Shown one piece after another: positions 25,107 to 33,776 of a DNA stretch of 64,000 nucleotides. A model generated the notes under the pieces. The model was not told the DNA's origin, made no database searches, and was given only the letters and a program-made list of their open reading frames with translations. The DNA comes from Gammaproteobacteria bacterium (GTDB taxonomy: Bacteria > Pseudomonadota > Gammaproteobacteria > Ga0077536), in contig JADLGE010000005.1 of assembly GCA_020849475.1 (NCBI GenBank), positions 1-64,000 on the forward strand, given 5' to 3'. The number at the start of each line of letters is the position of its first letter. Within the stretch, counting starts at the first letter, position 1. Position numbers and translations under genes: made by a program.

Positions 25107-26246
25107 ATGTCTGTGGCAACGTCTGTGTCCAAGCTCGATGTCCTCGTAGTCGGCGCCGGCTTTGCCGGTGCCGTGGTCGCTGAGAGGCTGGCCCATGCCG
25201 GCCGTCGCGTACTCGTCATCGACAAGCGCGCGCACGTAGGCGGCAACGCCTTCGATGAATTCGACGCGCACGGTGTGCTCATCCATCGCTACGGGCCGCA
25301 TATCTTTCACACTCAGTCGAGCCGCGTGTTCGCCTACCTGTCGCGCTTCACCACCTGGCGCCCCTACGAGCATCGCGTGCAGGCCCTGGTCAATGGCAGC
25401 TTCTATCCCATCCCCATCAATCGCAGCACCATCAATCGTCTGTATGGTCTCGCGCTCGACGAAGCCGGCGTCGCCGCCTATCTCGCCAAGGTGGCCGAAC
25501 CGCGCGAGCCGGTGCGCACCAGCGAAGACGCGGTGCTGGCCAGCGTCGGCCGCGATCTGTGCGACAAATTCTTCCGCGGCTATACGCGCAAGCAATGGGG
25601 TCTTGAACTGTCGGAGTTGTCGGCCAGTGTCGCCGCGCGCATTCCGACTCGCAGCGACGACGACGACCTCTATTTCACCGACAGGCACCAGGCCATGCCG
25701 GCGCAGGGTTACACCGCGATGTTTGAGCGTATGCTCGCGCATCCGCGCATCGACATTGAGACCGGCGTCGACTACTTCGCCGCGCGCACACGCTGGCAGC
25801 CGCGCCTGACGGTGTTCAGCGGCCCCATCGACGCCTATTTCGATTACTGCCACGGCGCGCTGCCCTATCGTTCACTGGAGTTCGTGCACGAACATCACGC
25901 GCAGTCGAATTACCAGCACACCGGCACCGTGAACTTCCCCAACGACCACGCCTACACGCGCATCACGGAATTCAAATACCTGACCGGCCAGCAGGTCGCC
26001 GGCACGTCGGTGGTCAAGGAGTTTCCGCGTGCCGCGGGCGACCCCTACTACCCGATACCCAATCCCGATAACGAAGCGCGTTACCAGCTGTATAAAGCCA
26101 TGGCGCGCGCCGAGCGCGACGTGCTGTTCGTCGGCCGCCTCGCACAATACCGCTACTACAACATGGACCAGGTGGTGGCCGCGGCGCTCAAGGCCGCGCG
26201 CCACGTGACCGGCATCGACGATGAATACACCAGCCTCGACAACTGA
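25107..26246 (+). CDS. glf: UDP-galactopyranose mutase
   Basis: A 379-residue FAD protein. The dinucleotide motif VVGAGFAGAVVAE is at 14-26, followed by KRAHVGGNAFDEFD (family: R-x-H-I-G-G-N-x-Y/F-D), GPHIFHTQS, and the C-terminal FVGRLAQYRYYNMDQVVAAAL. It converts UDP-galactopyranose to UDP-galactofuranose in the cytoplasm, so a galactofuranose-containing glycan is expected. It is the first gene of the plus-strand arm (glf, GT4, flippase, GT2). An alternative start at the second ATG/GTG within the first six codons would change little. Confidence 0.95.
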   Translation: MSVATSVSKLDVLVVGAGFAGAVVAERLAHAGRRVLVIDKRAHVGGNAFDEFDAHGVLIHRYGPHIFHTQSSRVFAYLSRFTTWRPYEHRVQALVNGSFYPIPINRSTINRLYGLALDEAGVAAYLAKVAEPREPVRTSEDAVLASVGRDLCDKFFRGYTRKQWGLELSELSASVAARIPTRSDDDDLYFTDRHQAMPAQGYTAMFERMLAHPRIDIETGVDYFAARTRWQPRLTVFSGPIDAYFDYCHGALPYRSLEFVHEHHAQSNYQHTGTVNFPNDHAYTRITEFKYLTGQQVAGTSVVKEFPRAAGDPYYPIPNPDNEARYQLYKAMARAERDVLFVGRLAQYRYYNMDQVVAAALKAARHVTGIDDEYTSLDN

Positions 26247-26280
26247 TCGGGTATTGCGCCTGCGGCGGCGGCACTGAACC

Positions 26281-27432
26281 ATGCGCATCCTGTGCCTGTT
26301 CAAACGCCGTTACATGCGCAAGGACGTGATCGTCGACCGGTACGCGCGTCTGTACGAATTGCCGCGTCAACTGGCCCTGCGCGGCCATACGGTGCTGGGC
26401 CTGTGTCTCAACTATCGCGGTCAGGCGCCCGCTTTCGCTTCGACCGACGCCGAAGGTGACGGCCGTTTGCACTGGCAGTCCTGCGATCTCGGCACGCTGT
26501 TGTTACCTGGCCTGTGGCATTACCGGCATAAGGTTCATGCAGCACTGGCGTCCTTCCGGCCCGACATCATCCTGGGCGGCTCCGACAGCCTGCACGTGGC
26601 GATGAGCGCGCACTTCGCGCGTGGCGCGCGGCTGCCCTACGCGCTTGATCTGTTCGACAACTACGAAAGCTTCGGCCTCGCGCGCCTGCCGGGCCTGACC
26701 CGCGCCTATCACCGTGCCTTAAGGCATGCCGACGCGGTGACCTGCGTCAGCGAACCGCTGCGCGCCATGATTGCCGAGCGATACACACCCGCCGCGCGCG
26801 TCAGTACGCTGGAGAGCACCATCAATCACGCCTTGTTCCACCCGCGCGACCGCGCCGCGAGCCGTGAGCAACTCGGACTGCCGGCCAACGCGCAGTTGAT
26901 CGGCACCGCCGGCGCGCTCGATGACTCGCGCGGCATCGCCACGCTGTATCGCGCCTACGAGCAACTGGCGGCCGAGCATCCGAATCTGCACCTGGTGCTG
27001 GCCGGCTCGCGCGCCGGCGCCACGCCCTTGCCCAATGCGCCGCGCGTGATTCATCTCGGCGAATTGCCGCACGAACGCATTCCGCAGTTGTTCAGTGCAT
27101 TGAACGTGGCCGTGATCTGCATGCGCGACACCGCCTTCGGCCGCTATGCGTTTCCGCAGAAGGCCTACGAGATCATTGCCTGCCGCACACCGGTGGTGGC
27201 GGCCAGGGTCGGCGCCCTCACCACGCTGCTGGCGGCGCAGCCCAACAGTCTGTACGAGGTCGACGACATCGCGAGTCTGCGGCGCTGCCTCGCGGCGCAA
27301 TTGCGCACGCCCTCGCCCTGCGAGCTGCCGGTGCCCGATTGGGCCCGACAGGCCGCCCATCTCGAAGCGGTGCTCGAGCAGGCGCTTGCCTCCCACGCCC
27401 CGACCCAGCGAGGCTTGGCCCATGTGGACTAG
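26281..27432 (+). CDS. Glycosyltransferase family 4-like protein
   Basis: A 383-residue GT-B fold protein; ATG at 26281, 34 bp after glf. The N-terminal domain starts MRILCLFKRRYMRKDVIVDR. The C-terminal nucleotide-sugar domain shows LIGTAGALDDSRGIATLYRA, LVLAGSRAG, and the donor-site FPQKAYEIIACRTPVVAARVG. It probably adds a hexose or galactofuranose to a lipid-linked glycan on the cytoplasmic face. It overlaps the next gene by 11 bp. Confidence 0.85.
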   Translation: MRILCLFKRRYMRKDVIVDRYARLYELPRQLALRGHTVLGLCLNYRGQAPAFASTDAEGDGRLHWQSCDLGTLLLPGLWHYRHKVHAALASFRPDIILGGSDSLHVAMSAHFARGARLPYALDLFDNYESFGLARLPGLTRAYHRALRHADAVTCVSEPLRAMIAERYTPAARVSTLESTINHALFHPRDRAASREQLGLPANAQLIGTAGALDDSRGIATLYRAYEQLAAEHPNLHLVLAGSRAGATPLPNAPRVIHLGELPHERIPQLFSALNVAVICMRDTAFGRYAFPQKAYEIIACRTPVVAARVGALTTLLAAQPNSLYEVDDIASLRRCLAAQLRTPSPCELPVPDWARQAAHLEAVLEQALASHAPTQRGLAHVD

Positions 27433-29212
27433 TCTCAAGAAGCTCGTCTTTCTGTTGAGCAACGCCGAGCGGCGCAGCCTGGTGCTGCTGGTAGTGCTCA
27501 TGATGGTGGAAGCCATTCTTGAAATGGCCGGCGTGGCGGTGGTGCCGGTTTACATCACGGTGCTCGCCTACCCGGAGAAGATCATCGACAACCCGCTGCT
27601 GCACGATGCGCTGTCGCCCGCGTGGCGCGCATGGCTGACGCGCGAACACCTGTTGATATGGGGCGGCGTGGCGATGTTCGCACTGTACGGTGCCAAGACC
27701 GCCTACGTGGTGTTCCTCGCCTATTGGAAGGCGCGCTTTGCCCAGACCCGCGCCTTGAAACTCGGCACACGCCTGTTCGGCGCCTATCTGCGCGCGCCCT
27801 ATGTCTTCCACCTGCGCAACAACTCGGCCGAGCTGCAAAGGAACATCAACCAGGAATGTCAGCAGCTCGCGGTGCGGGTGCTGATGCCGATGGTCGAATT
27901 CATCAGCAACAGTTTCATCCTGTGCGGCATAAGCGCGGTGCTGGTGGCGATCCTCGATGTGCGCGTGCTGGTGTGGCTGGCCGGCTTTCTTGGCGTTGGC
28001 ATCGGCATCGCCACGCTGCTGCAGAACCGCGTGCGTCATCTCGGCGTGGACGCGCAGACCTATCGCGGCACGGTCATCCGCAGCGTCACCGAGGGTCTGG
28101 GCGGGGTCAAGGAAATCATCGTGCTCGGCCGCACCGCCTATTTTCTGGCGCGGCTGCGCGAAGCGCTGATCAATGTATTTCGCATCCAGCGCACCATGCA
28201 GATCATCCAGCGCGCGATTCCGCAACTCATCGAGCTGACCGGCATCTTCGGTCTCATCGGCGTCACGCTGATGCTGTTCCACCTCGGCAACGACAACCAG
28301 GAAATCATCGCGACCTTGAGCGTATTCGCGGTGGCCCTGACGCGCATGAAAGGCGCGGTGCGCGGACTCATGGACTGTTTCACCGAAGTGCGTCACAACG
28401 CGGCCTCGCTCGACATCGTGTACGAAGGCCTGCGCACGCTCGAACCCTTGATAGATGACGCGCCGCGCACGCCGGCGCCGCTGCCGTTCCGCGACACCAT
28501 CGAACTTGAGCACCTTGCCTACCGCTATCCCGGCGCGCCGCAGGACAGCTTGCAGGACATCACCCTCACCATCCGCCACGGTGAAGCCATCGGCATCGTC
28601 GGCACCAGCGGCGCGGGAAAATCGACCCTCATCGATGTCGTGCTCGGCGTGCTCGAACCACTGCGCGGCCACATCCGCGTCGACGGACGCGACATTCGCG
28701 ACGCCATGCCCGCCTGGCAGGCCAACCTCGGCTATGTACCGCAGGCCTTGTTCCTGGTCGACGGCAGTCTGACGGAGAACATCGCACTCGGCCTCGATCC
28801 GGCGGCGGTTGATAACGAACGCGTGGCCCGCGCGGCCGCGGCGGCCGAACTCGGGCCCTTGCTCGCGCGCCTGCCCGACGGGCTCGCCACCGAAATAGGC
28901 GAACGCGGCATCCGTCTGTCCGGCGGCGAGCGTCAGCGCATCGCCATCGCCCGCGCGCTCTATCACAACCCCGACATCCTCATCATGGACGAAGCGACTT
29001 CGGCGCTCGACAACACCACCGAAGCCGCCGTCATCGAGGCCGTGGCGGCGCTCAAGGGTAACCGCACCATCCTCATGATCGCCCATCGCCTCTCCACCGT
29101 GCGGCGTTGCGACCGCATCGTGTTTCTGAAGAACGGCCGGCTCGACGCCATCGGCAGCTATGAAGAACTGCAGGCCCGGCATCCCGAGTTTCGCGAGATG
29201 AGCAGCGTATGA
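27422..29212 (+). CDS. ABC transporter, PglK-like lipid-linked glycan flippase
   Basis: A 596-residue half-transporter (membrane domain then ATPase). The frame is open much further upstream, but the ATG at 27422 inside the GT4 tail gives the expected N-terminus (MWTSLKKLVFLLSNAERRS). About six membrane helices lie in 1-330. Walker A GTSGAGKST is near 394, LSGGERQRIAIARALY near 500, Walker B LIMDEATSALD near 520, and the switch His in IAHRLS. The start and context resemble PglK, which flips lipid-linked oligosaccharide to the periplasm. It overlaps the next gene by ATGA. Confidence 0.87.
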   Translation: MWTSLKKLVFLLSNAERRSLVLLVVLMMVEAILEMAGVAVVPVYITVLAYPEKIIDNPLLHDALSPAWRAWLTREHLLIWGGVAMFALYGAKTAYVVFLAYWKARFAQTRALKLGTRLFGAYLRAPYVFHLRNNSAELQRNINQECQQLAVRVLMPMVEFISNSFILCGISAVLVAILDVRVLVWLAGFLGVGIGIATLLQNRVRHLGVDAQTYRGTVIRSVTEGLGGVKEIIVLGRTAYFLARLREALINVFRIQRTMQIIQRAIPQLIELTGIFGLIGVTLMLFHLGNDNQEIIATLSVFAVALTRMKGAVRGLMDCFTEVRHNAASLDIVYEGLRTLEPLIDDAPRTPAPLPFRDTIELEHLAYRYPGAPQDSLQDITLTIRHGEAIGIVGTSGAGKSTLIDVVLGVLEPLRGHIRVDGRDIRDAMPAWQANLGYVPQALFLVDGSLTENIALGLDPAAVDNERVARAAAAAELGPLLARLPDGLATEIGERGIRLSGGERQRIAIARALYHNPDILIMDEATSALDNTTEAAVIEAVAALKGNRTILMIAHRLSTVRRCDRIVFLKNGRLDAIGSYEELQARHPEFREMSSV

Positions 29213-30348
29213 GTGACGGCCTCGGCGCCGGCCGGCGCGCGCGCCTGTCCGTCATCATCCCGGTCTTCAACTACGCGCACTTCCTGCGCGCCTGCGTCGA
29301 CAGCGTGCGCGGTCAGGGCATCGACGGTGTCGAGGTGCTGGTGGTCGATGACGGCTCCAGCGACGATACCGCCGCCGTCGCCGCGACTCTGCCCGGCATA
29401 CGATACATACACCAGGCCAACCAGGGACTGTCGGCCGCGCGCAATACCGGCATCGCCCACGCGCGTGGTGAATACCTGCTGTTCCTCGACGCCGACGACC
29501 AGCTGGCGCCCGCCACGCTCGCCGCGCGTCTCGATTTCATGCGTGAGCTGCGTACGCCTGGCGTAAGCGTGTGCCGCACCCGCCAGTTCCATGCCACCGA
29601 CAGCGCCGGCCGTGCGCTGCCCGGCGCGCCCTGGTGGCTGGCGCCGCGCGATCTCGACCTGCGCCTGTGGCATTTCAATATCGCCCCGCCCCATGCGTGG
29701 CTCCTGCACCGTGCGGTGGTCAATGCGGTAGGCGGCTTTGATACTGAGTTACGCGCCTGCGAGGACTACGACTACTGGCTGCGCGCGCAGCGCCTCGGCT
29801 ACGCGCCGCGCTACAGCCGCGCGGGTCTGGTGTACTACCGCAAACACGCCGCCAGCATGTCGGCCGACAACAGCAAGCAATATCACCACGATGTGCTGCT
29901 GCACGAACGGGTGCTCGCCGCGCTGGTGGATGAGCCACGCGCGCATGCCGACGACCCCGGCTGCGCACTGCTGGCCGCCGTGGCCGGCGCCTGGACGAGC
30001 TTGGCGCGCCTCGCGGACGCCGGGAACTCGGATTACGAACGACTGCTGGCGCTGCTCACGCGATTCGCGGCCGCGCATCGCAGCGTAACTGCGAGCACCG
30101 CTCCACGCCGCGTGCTGCGCGATTACTACCGGTTGACCTTATTGCGTGCAGGCACACATTGCGCCGCCCGCGATCCGCGTGCCGCGTCAGTGTTGAGTGC
30201 AACGCAGGAACGGCTGCAAAGCGCAGGCATCGCGCCTGCGTCGCCAGGATGGCAACGCGTGTCCCGCACGCTGGCTGATATCGTCAGCGATGGACACGCG
30301 GCTTTCGTCGATCGCTACCGAGTGGCGCGAATGCTGTGCGATTTATAG
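29209..30348 (+). CDS. Glycosyltransferase family 2 protein
   Basis: A 379-residue GT-A enzyme overlapping the flippase by 4 bp. SVIIPVFNYAHFLRACVDS at the start, VLVVDDGSSDDT for nucleotide binding, NQGLSAARNTGIAHARGEY, and the metal-binding FLDADDQ near residue 93. The C-terminal 130 residues are helical and unlike common GT2 tails. It transfers a sugar from a nucleotide donor to a growing glycan. The TAG stop is the first three bases of a dispersed hairpin repeat. Confidence 0.87.
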   Translation: MSDGLGAGRRARLSVIIPVFNYAHFLRACVDSVRGQGIDGVEVLVVDDGSSDDTAAVAATLPGIRYIHQANQGLSAARNTGIAHARGEYLLFLDADDQLAPATLAARLDFMRELRTPGVSVCRTRQFHATDSAGRALPGAPWWLAPRDLDLRLWHFNIAPPHAWLLHRAVVNAVGGFDTELRACEDYDYWLRAQRLGYAPRYSRAGLVYYRKHAASMSADNSKQYHHDVLLHERVLAALVDEPRAHADDPGCALLAAVAGAWTSLARLADAGNSDYERLLALLTRFAAAHRSVTASTAPRRVLRDYYRLTLLRAGTHCAARDPRAASVLSATQERLQSAGIAPASPGWQRVSRTLADIVSDGHAAFVDRYRVARMLCDL

Positions 30349-30369
30349 GTGCGAATGAATTCGCGCCTA
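30346..30369. repeat. Dispersed hairpin repeat at the convergence point of the glycan arms
   Basis: Arms 30346-30355 (TAGGTGCGAA) and 30360-30369 with loop TGAA and one G-T pair. It has the same core as the hairpin at 13283-13312 and overlaps the GT2 stop codon. It lies between convergent genes (the leftward SDR ends at 30367), so it probably terminates both. Confidence 0.7.
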
Positions 30370-31116
30370 CCTCGGGTCGTGGAGGCGCGCGCTGATGCCG
30401 CCGTCGACCTGGATGGCCGCACCGGTCACGTAGGCGGCCTGGCGTGAAGCGAGGAACACCGCCATGGCGGCGATCTCGGACGGCTGGCCCAAACGCCCCA
30501 GCGGCTGCATGCCGGCCACTTCCGCCAAGGCTTGCGGGTCAGTGGAAAAACCCGCCAGCAACATTGGCGTGGCCGTCGCACCAGGGCGTATCTCGTTCAC
30601 GCGGATGCCGCGCGGCGCAAGATCCAAGGCCATGGAGCGCGTCAAGCCGGCCAGCGCGGCCTTGCTGACACCGTAGGCGAAAAAGCCCGGCTTGGTGAGC
30701 TGCGCGTGCACGCTGCCGATATTGAGTACCACGCCGCCATGACGCGCGAGGCTGTCGATGAAACAGGCGACCAGCCCATACGGCGCGCTGACATTGACGT
30801 CGAGACTGTGACGTAAAGCGTCTACCGGCACTTCACCCGCCGCGCCGAGTATCTGCACGGCGGCATTGTTGACGATGACGCGCAGATTGGCGCCGGCCCG
30901 CGCTGTCTCCACTGCCAGCGAAAACCTGCGGCGTTCATGTTCATCGTTGGCAAAGTTCGCCAGGTCGAGCGCCACGAATTCATCGCAGTCACAGTCCCGC
31001 TTCGCGCTATCGGTGGCGATGACGCGATAACCCGCCGCGCGAAACGCGCTGCACAGCGCCGTGCCTATGCCACCGCCGGCGCCGCTGACGAGCACCGCGT
31101 CCCGTGCATCGCTCAT
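30367..31116 (-). CDS. SDR family oxidoreductase (flagellin-modification PtmA-like)
   Basis: A 249-residue short-chain dehydrogenase. GAGGGIG at 12-18, NNAA for NNAG, catalytic Ser in LNIGSVHAQ, Tyr-Lys in FAYGVSKAAL, and QVDGGISARL at the end. Its ATG overlaps the stop of the hydroxyacid dehydrogenase (ATGA). The combination with a CMP-sugar synthetase next to flagellin recalls the ptmA-ptmB pair of Campylobacter flagellin glycosylation; that link is inferred from context. It may oxidise a sugar or hydroxyacid intermediate. Confidence 0.85.
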   Translation of the reverse strand: MSDARDAVLVSGAGGGIGTALCSAFRAAGYRVIATDSAKRDCDCDEFVALDLANFANDEHERRRFSLAVETARAGANLRVIVNNAAVQILGAAGEVPVDALRHSLDVNVSAPYGLVACFIDSLARHGGVVLNIGSVHAQLTKPGFFAYGVSKAALAGLTRSMALDLAPRGIRVNEIRPGATATPMLLAGFSTDPQALAEVAGMQPLGRLGQPSEIAAMAVFLASRQAAYVTGAAIQVDGGISARLHDPR

Positions 31117-32063
31117 GCTGCCGCGCCCATTAATCTTGCAAGTTCGGCAATCGCCTTACGACTGGTGCGGCGCACTGCCTCGGCGGTGTTGGACGCATTG
31201 TGCGAGCCGAAGATCACACGCTCGTAACTGCGCAGCGCATGATCGGGCGCCAGCGGTTCGGTTTCGAATACGTCGAGTGCGGCGCTATGGATGTGGCCGC
31301 TCGCGAGGCCGTCCAGCAGCGCCGCGGTATCGAGCAAGGGCCCACGCGCGACATTCACCACCCGCACACCCGCGCGACAGCGCGCCAGCACATCGGCATC
31401 GAACATGTGCCGGTTACCTGGCGTCAGTGCGCAGGTGAAGAGCAGGAAATCGCAGTGCTCGACGCCTTCAGGCCACGCCTGCACGAGATGTCCGTCCTCG
31501 CCCGCCGCGCGCGTCGCCGCGTCGCCGGGGTCATACACCTGCAGCGTGAGCCCGGCCGCGAGCAGGCGCCGTGCCGTGGCGCGACCGATGCTGCCATAAC
31601 CGACCAGGCCCACGGTCTTGCCCTGCAAGGACATACCGGCGGGCTTCGGCCATGCACCCGCGCGCACGCCGCGGTCGACCACGAACAGCTCACGCGCGAG
31701 GCCGGTGACGTAAGCCATGGCGTAATCCGCCACTTCCTCACCGAACATGTCGGGCGTATTGATGAAGCCCAGGCCGAGTTCGCGCGCGGCCGCGACGTCG
31801 ACATTGTCTATGCCTATGCCCCACTTCACCGCCGCTTTGAGCCGCCCGGCCGCGCCGGCCGTGAGCACCGCGCGGCTGGCCGGGTCGTCACCGATGATCC
31901 AGCCGTCGCAGTGCGGCAGGCGCGCGATCAATTCTTCTTCGCTCAAGACCTGCACCAGCGCAGGCGCTTCGACCTGCATGTCGCAGGCCGCGAAATCGGC
32001 CATGAACTCCGGCAGCATGCCGAGCATCGGCGGGCAACTGAGCAGCACCTGGTATTTGCGCAT
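31113..32063 (-). CDS. D-isomer-specific 2-hydroxyacid dehydrogenase
   Basis: A 316-residue enzyme with the NAD motif VGYGSIGRATARRL, catalytic Arg in NVARGPLLDT, Glu in DVFETEPLAPD, and His in FGSHNASN. It is related to phosphoglycerate and glyoxylate reductases. It lies 12 bp from the CMP-sugar synthetase and overlaps the SDR. In this operon it more likely makes or oxidises a hydroxyacid (lactyl, glyceryl or sugar-acid) building block than serves central metabolism. Confidence 0.87.
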   Translation of the reverse strand: MRKYQVLLSCPPMLGMLPEFMADFAACDMQVEAPALVQVLSEEELIARLPHCDGWIIGDDPASRAVLTAGAAGRLKAAVKWGIGIDNVDVAAARELGLGFINTPDMFGEEVADYAMAYVTGLARELFVVDRGVRAGAWPKPAGMSLQGKTVGLVGYGSIGRATARRLLAAGLTLQVYDPGDAATRAAGEDGHLVQAWPEGVEHCDFLLFTCALTPGNRHMFDADVLARCRAGVRVVNVARGPLLDTAALLDGLASGHIHSAALDVFETEPLAPDHALRSYERVIFGSHNASNTAEAVRRTSRKAIAELARLMGAAA

Positions 32064-32075
32064 ACGGAAGTCCTC

Positions 32076-32756
32076 TCAAGCCATGCCGGCCGCCAGCAGG
32101 GTCGCGACGTTCCAGTCGTCCTGGTCGTCGATGTCCACCGCTTCGCGTTTCGGGATCGGGAACAAAATCGGGTGGTCGCCGATGCGCGCCTGGTTGCGCG
32201 CGAAGCTCGCGGCGCTGAACAGGTACATGCAGGAATTCTCCTCGAACCAGGGCTCGAGATCCTGGGTGCGGATGAGATTCGCCGGGTCGTGATTGATGGC
32301 GCTGCCGTCGGCGCGGTAGAAGCGCGTCTGATGGCGCGTGACCGTGAACAGCGAATCGGCGCTGCCCGCCGCGAGGCCGGCCGCGTAGGCCGCCAGCGCG
32401 CGTTTGATGGTCGCCGCCGACAGGAACGGATTGGTGACGTGGGTCATGAGATAGCTGTCGGCCGGCACTGCGGCAATGTCGTCGCCGATAATGAGATTCA
32501 TGCTGACGAAATCGCCGCACAGCGCGGCGCTGCGCTCGCGCAACAGCACGCGCGGCTGGCGCAGACGCGGGTCGTCGTCAAGCTCCGCGGCGGCATCGGT
32601 ATTGATGACCACCATGGCGATGGCGTCGATGGCCAACAAGGTATCGAGCATCCAGGCATACAGCGGCTTGTGGCCCAAGGCGCGGAAGTTCTTGCCCGGC
32701 ACGCGCTCGCTGTGGGCCTTCATCGGCAACAGCGCCACCAGCTTGCGCGAGGTCAT
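32076..32756 (-). CDS. Acylneuraminate cytidylyltransferase-like CMP-sugar synthetase
   Basis: A 226-residue nucleotidyltransferase. The ATG at 32756 (MTSRKLVALLPMKAHSERVP) has GGAGG 8 nt upstream; a GTG at 32771 is in frame but without a site. The NeuA/KdsB-type signature K-A-H-S-E-R-V-P-G-K-N is at about 13-23, with THVTNPFLSAATIKRAL and the metal-site VDIDDQDDW later. It activates an acidic sugar (nonulosonate, Kdo-like or related) with CTP. No NeuB/KdsA-type synthase gene is in the window. Confidence 0.82.
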   Translation of the reverse strand: MTSRKLVALLPMKAHSERVPGKNFRALGHKPLYAWMLDTLLAIDAIAMVVINTDAAAELDDDPRLRQPRVLLRERSAALCGDFVSMNLIIGDDIAAVPADSYLMTHVTNPFLSAATIKRALAAYAAGLAAGSADSLFTVTRHQTRFYRADGSAINHDPANLIRTQDLEPWFEENSCMYLFSAASFARNQARIGDHPILFPIPKREAVDIDDQDDWNVATLLAAGMA

Positions 32757-32780
32757 GCTATCGGCCTCCACGTGCAGCCC

Positions 32781-33761
32781 TCAGTCCGCGTCGTCTTCCC
32801 CGAGAGTTGCATAAGGTATGCGCAGCGCTGCGCGTTGCTCACCGCTGGTGATGTCCGCTTCATGATCCCAACCCTTGGGGTAGTAGAAAGTCTGCTTGAG
32901 ATTGTCGGGGATCGCGGCATCGCTCGCAAAGCCGCGATAGGTGCCCCAGAACTGCATGAAACGAAACTGCAGCACCGACAGCCACACTTCGCGCAGCCGC
33001 GCATCGCGCTGCGCATGGCGCAAGTCCGATACCACGTTGCGCGCCAAGCAGGTAAAAAAATCGACGAGGCCGAAATGTTCTTCCGGCGCAATGCGCTTCA
33101 AGGCGATGGCTTCGCGGCGATAGCGGTTCAACACCTGGCGCCAGTGCTCGTCATGCACATGGATGACACCCGCTTCACCCTGGTAGGCGACGCGCAGGCC
33201 GCGCTGACCGATGGCCTTGGCCCACGCCAGATCTTCGAGACCGGTCAAGGCCTCGTCGTAAGGTAGTTCAGTCCACAGTGCGCGGCGCACCGCCGCGTTG
33301 GCGTTGTTGCAGAACCAGCCCGGCGTGATCTGCATGCCGCCGACGGGATACAGCTTCTCGAAAATCTGCTGCTCGGCGTACTTGGTGCGCTCGTCACCGC
33401 GTTGCTGGCCATACACCACCGCCACTTCCGGATGGGCGAACGGCGCGATGAGCTTCTCCAGCCAGTCGCGATAGATGGGATAGACGTGCGCGCTCGCCAT
33501 GACCAGGAATTCGCCGCGCGCCGCCGCGCAGCCAACATTCAGTGAACGCCCGAAGGAAAACGCTTCACGGGCGATATGGCGGATGTGCACCGGATAGCGC
33601 GAAGCGATGGCCAGCGTGGCGTCGGTCGAACCGGAGTCGACGACGATGATCTCGACCTCGCGCAGGGTTTGCTCAAGGATACCCGACAGCAATCGACCGA
33701 TGTGCTGCTCTTCGTTACAGCAGCGGATGATGACGCTGACGCGCGGTGTGGCTTCATTCAT
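32781..33761 (-). CDS. Glycosyltransferase family 2 protein
   Basis: A 326-residue GT-A enzyme: RVSVIIRCCNEEQHIGRLLS, EIIVVDSGSTDATLAIA, RSLNVGCAAARGEFLVMASAH (SAH in place of the usual DxD), then GLEDLAWAKA as the ED catalytic segment. The C-terminal part is helical and aromatic. The unusual SAH at the metal site is shared by some rhamnosyltransferase-like GT2 proteins. It lies in the minus-strand glycan arm, 15 bp after the DUF115-like gene. Confidence 0.85.
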   Translation of the reverse strand: MNEATPRVSVIIRCCNEEQHIGRLLSGILEQTLREVEIIVVDSGSTDATLAIASRYPVHIRHIAREAFSFGRSLNVGCAAARGEFLVMASAHVYPIYRDWLEKLIAPFAHPEVAVVYGQQRGDERTKYAEQQIFEKLYPVGGMQITPGWFCNNANAAVRRALWTELPYDEALTGLEDLAWAKAIGQRGLRVAYQGEAGVIHVHDEHWRQVLNRYRREAIALKRIAPEEHFGLVDFFTCLARNVVSDLRHAQRDARLREVWLSVLQFRFMQFWGTYRGFASDAAIPDNLKQTFYYPKGWDHEADITSGEQRAALRIPYATLGEDDAD

Positions 33762-33776
33762 CAGTGCGGACCGTGC

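Noticed and set aside
27218..29182. Long open frame (654 codons) on the minus strand
   Set aside because: It mirrors the ABC flippase gene; its translation is rich in His, Asp and Gln without domains.
31200..33266. Long open frame (688 codons) on the plus strand
   Set aside because: It is antisense to three well-supported glycan genes and lacks any recognisable family.
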